Source: Ideonella livida
GTDB taxonomy: Bacteria > Pseudomonadota > Gammaproteobacteria > Burkholderiales > Burkholderiaceae_C
Assembly: GCF_010499455.1 (NCBI RefSeq)
Contig: NZ_JAAGOH010000009.1
Location: 62,001-126,000 of the forward strand
Length of the DNA: 64,000 nucleotides
Direction: 5' to 3'
Positions within the stretch are counted from its first letter, which is position 1, and each line of letters begins with the position of its first letter. Position numbers and translations under genes: made by a program. The notes beneath the pieces were generated by a model. That model was not told the origin of the DNA. It did no database searches and saw nothing but the letters and a program-made list of their open reading frames with translations. Positions 58,890 through 64,000 of the stretch are shown in pieces.

Positions 58890-59456
58890 TCAGCGGGCGC
58901 TGCCCAGCAGCTCGCGCAGGGCCTGGCCCAGCGCCGGCTCGGCGCCCTCGCCGGCGCCCACCAGGGTCACGCTGCGCTCGCTCATCAGCTTCATCGAGGC
59001 GGTGTCCAGCACGCGGGCGCGCAGCTGCACCTGGGTGCCGCGTGCGAGGCGGGGCTGGCCGGCGCCCACGCTGCCGTCGGCCAAGGCTTCCAGGCGCAGG
59101 AGCACGATGCGCTCGTAATAGGTGGGCTGGGCACGCGCCCAGCGCAGCACCTCCAGGTCGGACAGGGTCACCGGGCTGCGGCCAGCCACCTGATGCATCA
59201 GGTCGGCGTGCGGCAGGCAGCCCCCTTGGGCCAGGAACTGGCGCAGCCCGCGCTCGGCGGCCTGGGTGGCGGCCACCGGGTCCTGCACGCCTGCCGGCCA
59301 GGCCGCGCCCCAGAGCACCAGCACCGGCGCGTCCTGGCCGCTGGCGGCACACAGGGAGTCTTGCTGTCCGCTGCGCTGCTGCAGCAGCGTTGGGCCGGAG
59401 CAGCCCGCCAGGCTGGCGGCCGCGAGAAACAGGGCCAGGGTGGCCTGTCGCACCAT
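58890..59456 (-). CDS. Putative lipoprotein
   Basis: The 188-residue product starts MVRQATLALFLAAASLAGCS, a signal peptide with a clear lipobox (S-L-A-G-C, Cys19), so it should be lipid-anchored outside the inner membrane. The mature part has no family I recognise; LARGTQVQLRARVLDTASMKLMSERSVTL looks like a beta-rich segment. Two more cysteines (36 and 70) could form a disulfide. The ATG at 59456 has GAAAGGAAG upstream. A much longer in-frame extension overlaps the divergent esterase and is rejected. Confidence 0.8.
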   Translation of the reverse strand: MVRQATLALFLAAASLAGCSGPTLLQQRSGQQDSLCAASGQDAPVLVLWGAAWPAGVQDPVAATQAAERGLRQFLAQGGCLPHADLMHQVAGRSPVTLSDLEVLRWARAQPTYYERIVLLRLEALADGSVGAGQPRLARGTQVQLRARVLDTASMKLMSERSVTLVGAGEGAEPALGQALRELLGSAR

Positions 59457-59666
59457 ATTTCTTCCTTTCAAGGGGAGGGCCGCAGGCGCCGGGGACTGCG
59501 GCGGGCGCCCTGCAAAGCCGGGGCGCGGCGTCTGGGCGCCGGCGCCCCGACGGGCGGCCCCGATGTTAACCAGCCGTGTCGGCCCGGGTGGGGGCTCGCA
59601 TGCCCCGCGGTGGACAGTCAAGACCCGGCGGCCTGAGGGGCGCGGCCCCGGCGCCACAATCCGGCC

Positions 59667-60395
59667 ATGAGCGACACGTCCCCCCCTTCCTCTCCGCCCG
59701 CCCGCGTGCTGCAGTGGCGACCTGCCCAGGGCGATCCGGCCCAAATGTTCATCCTGCTGCACGGTGTGGGCGCCAATGCCGACGACATGCGGCCGCTGGC
59801 CTCGGCCCTGCAGGCCGAGTTTCCGCAGGCCATGGTGCTGGCGGTGGACGGTTTTGACGTCTTTGACGGCGGCCCCACGGCTGCCGGCCGCCAATGGTTC
59901 TCGCTGCGCGGCGTGACCGAGGAGAACCGGCCCGCCCGGGTCGCGACCGTGCTGCCAGCCCTGGCGCACTTGGTGCGCTCGGCCCAGGCCATGGCCCAGG
60001 TGTCTGCCCAGGCCACTGCGCTGGTCGGGTTCTCGCAGGGCGCCATCTGCGGGCTGGCCCTGGCCCAAGCGCATGACGGCCTGGTGGGGCGGATGCTGGC
60101 CTTCTCCGGGCGCTACGCCGCCTTGCCCGAGCAGGCCCCCCGGGAGACCACCTTGCATTTCCTGCACGGGGCCCAGGACACGGTCATCCCGGCCCAGCAT
60201 GCCCGCGCCGCCCTGCAGCGCCTGGGCGAGCTTCGCGGTGACGCCACCCTGGACGTGGACGGCGAGGCCGGCCACGAGATCAGCTCGACGCTGGTCTCCC
60301 ACGCCTTGTTCCGCCTGCGGCACCACATTCCGCAGCGCACCTGGGACGAGGCCCTCAACGCCGCCCCCCCGGCACCGGGCCAGCCCCTGCACTGA
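59667..60395 (+). CDS. Carboxylesterase/phospholipase-type alpha/beta hydrolase (YpfH-like)
   Basis: The 242-residue hydrolase carries the oxyanion loop LLHGVGANADDM, the nucleophile Ser123 in LVGFSQGA, Asp171 in LHGAQDTVIP, and His203 in GEAGHEIS, a complete catalytic triad. The overall shape is that of small carboxylesterases related to YpfH. The natural ester substrate is unknown. It diverges from the lipoprotein gene and stands 165 nt ahead of yaaA. Confidence 0.87.
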   Translation: MSDTSPPSSPPARVLQWRPAQGDPAQMFILLHGVGANADDMRPLASALQAEFPQAMVLAVDGFDVFDGGPTAAGRQWFSLRGVTEENRPARVATVLPALAHLVRSAQAMAQVSAQATALVGFSQGAICGLALAQAHDGLVGRMLAFSGRYAALPEQAPRETTLHFLHGAQDTVIPAQHARAALQRLGELRGDATLDVDGEAGHEISSTLVSHALFRLRHHIPQRTWDEALNAAPPAPGQPLH

Positions 60396-60405
60396 GCCGC
60401 CCCTT

Positions 60406-60445
60406 GCCGTCCGGTGCGGGCCCCGCGCGCCACACGCCGGACGGC
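60406..60445. terminator. GC-rich hairpin after the esterase gene
   Basis: GCCGTCCGG (60406-60414) pairs perfectly with CCGGACGGC (60437-60445), starting 11 nt after the esterase stop. There is no T tract, so termination is unproven. Confidence 0.4.
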
Positions 60446-60560
60446 GGCTCCGCGCCCTCCCTCAAACCCCCTGCCGCCCGACGGTGCCGACCCCTTGCGG
60501 GGCCGCCCTTCGCGGTGGTTTTCCTTGACGCCTTACGGCGCCTTGTCCTGACCGTCCGCC

Positions 60561-61340
60561 ATGCTGGCCCTGCTGTCTCCCGCCAAGTCCCTGGACTACG
60601 AAACCCCCCTTGACCCGGCCGTGGAGGCCCTGGCCACCCGGCCCGACTTTGTTGATGAGGCCGAGGCCCTCATTGAACAGCTGCGCGGCCTGAGCGTGCA
60701 GGAGGTGGCCCGGCTGATGTCCCTGTCGGACAAGCTGGCCCAGCTCAATGTGGCGCGTTACGGCGTGTGGTCGCGCCGATTCACCAACGCCAACAGCCGG
60801 CCGGCAGCGCTGGCCTTCAACGGCGATGTTTACGAGGGCCTGGCCGCCGGCAGCCTGACGGTGGACGACCTGACGTGGGCCCAGGAACATGTGGCCATCC
60901 TCAGCGGCCTGTACGGCGTGCTGCGCCCCCTCGACCGGCTGCAGCCCTACCGTCTGGAGATGGGCACCCGGTTGGCGTGCCCGGGCGCTGCCGACCTGTA
61001 TGGCTATTGGTCCGGGCGGTTGGTGCCGTGGCTGCAGAAGCGGCTGACGGCGCGCCGCGGCGCGGTGCTGGTCAACCTGGCCTCGCAGGAGTACTTCCGG
61101 GCCGTGGACCGCAAGGCCTTGCAGGCCCGGGTGGTGGAGTGTCAGTTCCAGGAATGGCATGGCGGGCAGTGGAAGATCATCAGCTTCCATGCCAAGCGCG
61201 CCCGTGGGCTGATGGCCCGCCACCTCATCACCCAGCGCATCGACCATCCCGATGGGCTGGATGGCTTCGAGGCCGAGGGCTATCGTTTCGCCCCCCAGGC
61301 CTCCAGCGCCGACCTGCGGATGTTCCGGCGGGGGGGATGA
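60561..61340 (+). CDS. yaaA: Peroxide stress protein YaaA (UPF0246)
   Basis: YaaA lowers intracellular free iron during peroxide stress in E. coli. The 259-residue protein shows the family's opening LALLSPAKSLDYETP, then LMSLSDKLAQLNVARY, AALAFNGDVYEGL, HVAILSGLYGVLRPLD, LVNLASQEYFRAVD and the C-terminal SFHAKRARGLMARHLI. The length is normal. It is followed by tRNA-Val on the same strand. Confidence 0.94.
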   Translation: MLALLSPAKSLDYETPLDPAVEALATRPDFVDEAEALIEQLRGLSVQEVARLMSLSDKLAQLNVARYGVWSRRFTNANSRPAALAFNGDVYEGLAAGSLTVDDLTWAQEHVAILSGLYGVLRPLDRLQPYRLEMGTRLACPGAADLYGYWSGRLVPWLQKRLTARRGAVLVNLASQEYFRAVDRKALQARVVECQFQEWHGGQWKIISFHAKRARGLMARHLITQRIDHPDGLDGFEAEGYRFAPQASSADLRMFRRGG

Positions 61341-61407
61341 CCCGGGGGCCCCGAGGAGGCCAAAAGCCGGGTTCACCAACTTTTTTATAGATCGTCTCAA
61401 AAATCTC

Positions 61408-61437
61408 TTGCGTCCATCAGCAAAACGATCCTATACT
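61408..61437 (+). promoter_or_regulatory. Sigma-70 promoter of tRNA-Val
   Basis: TTGCGT (61408-61413) and TATACT (61432-61437) are separated by 18 nt; the -10 ends 19 nt before the tRNA. The local AT-richness stands out from the surrounding sequence. Confidence 0.75.
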
Positions 61438-61456
61438 GCTAGCTTCAGCAAACGAC

Positions 61457-61533
61457 AGGCGCGTAGCTCAGTTGGTTAGAGCACCACCTTGACATGGTGG
61501 GGGTCGTTGGTTCGAATCCAATCGCGCCTACCA
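61457..61533 (+). tRNA. tRNA-Val(GAC)
   Basis: The 77-nt gene has acceptor AGGCGCG pairing with CGCGCCT, then A and an encoded CCA. The anticodon stem CCACC/GGTGG encloses the loop TTGACAT, giving anticodon GAC (valine, GUC/GUU). The D-arm GCTCAGTTGGTTAGAGC and T-arm GTTCGAATC are standard. Confidence 0.97.
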
Positions 61534-61540
61534 AATCGCA

Positions 61541-61575
61541 AACCCCGGAGTGGCATCAGCCCTCCGGGGTTTTTC
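61541..61575 (+). terminator. Intrinsic terminator of tRNA-Val
   Basis: AACCCCGGAG (61541-61550) pairs with CTCCGGGGTT (61562-61571), followed by more Ts. It lies 8 nt after the tRNA and just before the end of the convergent membrane-protein gene, which it may also serve from the other side. Confidence 0.85.
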
Positions 61576-61585
61576 GTTTTCAGCT

Positions 61586-62734
61586 TCAGCCTGGGTCGGC
61601 GGGGGTGGGCCTCGCCCGGAGGCGGTCGGTGGGCCGGCAGTGCCGGTCACCGGCACGCACCGCCATGGCCATCACCCCACCAAACAGCAGCCAGGCCAAG
61701 GCATGGCCCAGGCCGGCGGCGGCCCGCAGGTCGGGGCCGGCCCAGGCTTCGGCGGCCAGGCGCAGCCCCAGGCTCAGGCCCATCACCGCCAGGGGCAGCA
61801 GGGCCCAGGCGGTGTGACGCGGCCGCCAGCCCGCCAGCGTGGGCAACATCAGCGGCGCATGGCCAAACACCATGGCCCACACAAAGCCCAGCCACAGCAC
61901 ATGCCAGGCCCCGGCCACGCCGGCCAGCCCCAGCACGGCGGCCAGGCCCAGCCAGAGGTAGCCCACCCCCAGGCAGCGCGCGGTGTGACCGGCCCAGGCC
62001 GGCGCCCGCCACTGCAGCCGTGCCACGTCAAAGCACAGCAGCCACACCGCCAGGCCGACCATCAGCGCCCACCACAGCCGGGCGGCCTCCTCAGGGGCGT
62101 GCCAGGCCAGGGCCACGCTGGCCAGCGTGCCCAGCCAGCCCAGCACAAAAGCCCGCCCGGCCCAGACGGACAGGGGGCGCAGGCGCATCAGCTCACGGCG
62201 TTCTGCCGCAATGGTCAGCACCAGAAAGGCGGCGTAACCCAGACGGGCGGCCGGGGCCTGGCCGGCGGCGTTGGCCAGGTGTCCTGCCAGCAGGGCCGCC
62301 GCCGCGCTGGCTTCCACCGCCAGCGGCAGGCTGGGGCCGCGGTGGCGTGCGGCCCAGGCGTACAGGCCCAGCAGGCCGGTGGCGCTGAGGCCCCACAGCC
62401 CGTGGGCCAGGGGCCAGGCGGCGGGCAGGGTGGCCCCGGCCAGACCGGCCAGCAGGCCCCCCAGGCCGGCCAGGGCGGGCACCCAGGCGCCACGGTGCAA
62501 GGCGGCCACCCGTTCCAGCGCGATGACCGTGCCGAAGAAGCCCCCCACCATCACCGCGCCATGCGCGCCCAGGGCCGAGGGGCCGGTGGGACCCCAGGCG
62601 GCAGGGGGCAGGCCGCCCAGGCGGGCCAGTCCGCCCCCGGCGGCCAGCAGCAGGTTCAGCAGCGCCAGCCCCCCTAGGGCGGCCATGAGGCGGCGGGACA
62701 GGGGCAGCCCCGGGCCAGTGACCGGGGCGGTCAT
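61586..62734 (-). CDS. Polytopic membrane protein, possibly respiration-related
   Basis: The 382-residue protein is almost entirely hydrophobic, with about 11-12 membrane helices. It has His-containing helices such as LGAHGAVMVGGFFGTVIALER and HVLWLGFVWAMVFGHAPLMLP, a pattern seen in NnrS-like and heme-copper-like membrane proteins near denitrification or cbb3 oxidase genes. The assignment to a named family is tentative. Its start overlaps the DUF59 gene by ATGA, and CcoG lies beyond, which supports a respiratory or NO-related context. The C-terminal 20 residues are Arg/Pro-rich. Confidence 0.65.
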   Translation of the reverse strand: MTAPVTGPGLPLSRRLMAALGGLALLNLLLAAGGGLARLGGLPPAAWGPTGPSALGAHGAVMVGGFFGTVIALERVAALHRGAWVPALAGLGGLLAGLAGATLPAAWPLAHGLWGLSATGLLGLYAWAARHRGPSLPLAVEASAAAALLAGHLANAAGQAPAARLGYAAFLVLTIAAERRELMRLRPLSVWAGRAFVLGWLGTLASVALAWHAPEEAARLWWALMVGLAVWLLCFDVARLQWRAPAWAGHTARCLGVGYLWLGLAAVLGLAGVAGAWHVLWLGFVWAMVFGHAPLMLPTLAGWRPRHTAWALLPLAVMGLSLGLRLAAEAWAGPDLRAAAGLGHALAWLLFGGVMAMAVRAGDRHCRPTDRLRARPTPADPG

Positions 62735-63159
62735 GGTGCGGGCCAGCCCAGGCGGGTCCGCAGCGCCGGGCTCATGCGCTCAGGGGACCATTGCACGTCC
62801 CAGTCGATTTCGACCTGCACCGGCAGCTCGGGCGCCAGCGCTGGGGCGCCGCGGCCCAGGGCCAGCACCAGTGCATCCGCGGTGTCGTCTACCAGCAGGT
62901 CGCCCATGGGGCAGGTGGCGCTGGTGGCCAGCAGGTGCACGCACAGGCCCTCGGGCCCCAGGTGCAGGCGGTGGACCAGGCCCAGCGAGACGATGGACTC
63001 GCCCAGCTCCGGGTCGGCCACCTGCTGCAGGGCCCGGGCCACCGGGGCCCGCCAGGGCTCGGGCAGCTGCTCCAGGCCGGGCAGCCGGGTGGGGGCGTCA
63101 GCGGCGGGGCCGGCTTGCGGGGCGGTGGTCGGGTCGGCGGGGTATGGTGACGGGTTCAT
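62731..63159 (-). CDS. MIP18/DUF59 iron-sulfur assembly-type protein
   Basis: This 142-residue protein matches the MIP18 (DUF59/SufT-like) fold, linked to iron-sulfur cluster delivery. It has VADPELGESIVSLGLVHRL and the cysteine motif LATSATCPMGDLLVDD, then VEIDWDVQWSPERMS near the end. The first 30 residues are a Pro/Ala-rich extension. It overlaps the membrane-protein gene by 4 nt, and the ccoG stop lies 29 nt upstream, so the three are probably co-transcribed. Confidence 0.83.
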   Translation of the reverse strand: MNPSPYPADPTTAPQAGPAADAPTRLPGLEQLPEPWRAPVARALQQVADPELGESIVSLGLVHRLHLGPEGLCVHLLATSATCPMGDLLVDDTADALVLALGRGAPALAPELPVQVEIDWDVQWSPERMSPALRTRLGWPAP

Positions 63160-63188
63160 GGGGGCCTCCAGCGCGCGTCGGGTGCGGC

Positions 63189-64000
63189 TCAGCGGGGGAT
63201 GAAGAAGCGGGTGGTGTTGCGCACCGGGGGGGCGGGCGTGGCGGGGTCCGACCAGGCGGTCACGTCCAGCCAGATGTCCTGAGGCCCTTCCACGGCGGCC
63301 GGCGCGCCGGCGGGCAGTCGCACCGCGGCCAGCAAGGTGGCCATGCCGGCGGCGGGCACTTCGGCCCCGCCTTGCACCTGCACGCTCAGGCCGGGCAGGC
63401 CGCCTGCGCTCAGGGTCAGGGTCTGGGCCCGCTCACGCAGGTTCATCACCTGCACACGGTAGAGGTTCTCCACCTGGCCGTCCTCGGTCAGCCGGCCCAG
63501 GGCCGCGCGGTCCTTGATGAGGTTCACCCGCAGCGCCGGGCGGTGGCTGGCCTGCCACAGCAGCGCGCCGCCCAGCACCGCCAGCAAGGCCGCGTAGACC
63601 AGCACCCGCGGGCGCCAGACCCGGCGCCACATGGCACCTTCGGTCCAGCCGTCGGCCATGCCGGCCTCGGTGGCGTAGCGGATCAGGCCGCGCGGGCGCT
63701 GCAGCTTGTCCATCACGCCGTTGCAGGCGTCGATGCAGGCGGCGCAGCCGATGCATTCGTTCTGCAGCCCGTGGCGGATGTCGATGCCCGTGGGGCAGAC
63801 CTGCACGCACAGGGTGCAGTCCACGCAGTCGCCGCGTGGTGCCTGCTGCGGGTCGCGCTTCTTGCCACGCGGCTCGCCGCGGGCGGCGTCGTAGCCGATG
63901 ATCAGGGAGTCCCGGTCGATCAGCGCGCTCTGGAAGCGGGCGTAGGGGCAGATGTACTTGCACATCTGCTCGCGCAGGAAGCCGGCGTTGCCATAGGTGG
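63189..64000 (-). CDS. ccoG: Cytochrome c oxidase accessory protein CcoG, 3' part
   Basis: CcoG (RdxA/FixG) is a membrane ferredoxin-like protein needed for copper handling in cbb3-type oxidase assembly. The fragment continues to the right edge, reading back to TYGNAGFLREQMCKYICPYARFQ; the N-terminal helices lie outside. Two ferredoxin motifs are visible, CVDCTLCVQVCP and CIGCAACIDACN. A last membrane helix (VLVYAALLAVLGGALLW) follows, then a C-terminal Ig-like periplasmic domain (TLSAGGLPGLSVQV, IWLDVTAW). A ccoNOPQ cluster is expected beyond 64000, which is an inference. Confidence 0.92.
   Translation of the reverse strand, partial: TYGNAGFLREQMCKYICPYARFQSALIDRDSLIIGYDAARGEPRGKKRDPQQAPRGDCVDCTLCVQVCPTGIDIRHGLQNECIGCAACIDACNGVMDKLQRPRGLIRYATEAGMADGWTEGAMWRRVWRPRVLVYAALLAVLGGALLWQASHRPALRVNLIKDRAALGRLTEDGQVENLYRVQVMNLRERAQTLTLSAGGLPGLSVQVQGGAEVPAAGMATLLAAVRLPAGAPAAVEGPQDIWLDVTAWSDPATPAPPVRNTTRFFIPR

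Noticed and set aside
58890..60392. 500-codon minus-strand protein extending through the esterase gene
   Set aside because: Only the last 188 codons start with a signal peptide and lipobox behind a good ribosome binding site. The upstream part is antisense to an intact esterase with a full catalytic triad.
61457..61533. tRNA-Val as an integration site of a genomic island
   Set aside because: No integrase, no direct repeat of the tRNA 3' end and no shift in composition are seen on either side; the tRNA has its own promoter and terminator.

Overview
This 64-kb window is a high-GC chromosome segment from a betaproteobacterium, most likely order Burkholderiales (Ideonella/Rubrivivax/Leptothrix-like). 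That placement is inferred from gene order and protein flavour; no database search was run. The clues are pnp-oxidoreductase-tpiA-secG-tRNA-Leu-nuoA-N, DUF2818 directly after nuoN, and rimP-nusA-infB-rbfA-truB-typA. I see no integrase, transposase, phage gene or CRISPR array.

Layout. 1-3279: 3' end of pnp, a quinone-oxidoreductase-like gene, tpiA and secG. 3305-3622: a promoter, tRNA-Leu(GAG) and a strong intrinsic terminator just before nuoA. 3664-18300: a complete 14-gene complex I operon (nuoA-N), followed by DUF2818, a Nudix hydrolase and DUF1178, all tightly packed. 19787-23087: an FAD-linked dehydrogenase and DUF2069 on the minus strand, a YihY-type membrane protein on the plus strand, and tRNA-Ser(GGA) on the minus strand. 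23331-27527: an Orn/Lys/Arg decarboxylase, glucokinase and, on the opposite strand, fabI. 27599-36288: a clear promoter, an attenuator-like leader, then rimP-nusA-infB-rbfA-truB and typA.

36342-56284 is a chemotaxis island. Read in the minus direction it encodes a small receptor-like protein with a CheZ-like motif, CheY, a STAS protein, CheA, three large receptors, CheW, CheR, CheD and CheB. Two further receptor genes diverge on the plus strand. The receptors have varied sensory ends: a transmembrane helical domain, a soluble PAS/poly-HAMP form, an Aer-like FAD-PAS with two extra PAS domains, an Ala-rich periplasmic domain, and one with a Cache-like domain after the signalling domain. Three share nearly identical 237-nt signalling-tip blocks and end in an aromatic-x-x-aromatic tail that could tether CheR. 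No cheZ gene is visible.

56644-64000: a GNAT acetyltransferase, an unrecognised large membrane protein, a lipoprotein, an esterase, yaaA, tRNA-Val(GAC) with promoter and terminator, a polytopic membrane protein, a DUF59/MIP18 protein, and the 3' part of ccoG, which suggests a cbb3-oxidase or respiratory locus beyond the right edge.

The best candidates for new biology are in the chemotaxis island (the CheZ-motif receptor-like protein, the C-terminal Cache receptor, the homogenised receptor tips and the 90-residue HAMP repeats) and in two transcription-attenuator-like leaders ahead of nuoA and rimP.
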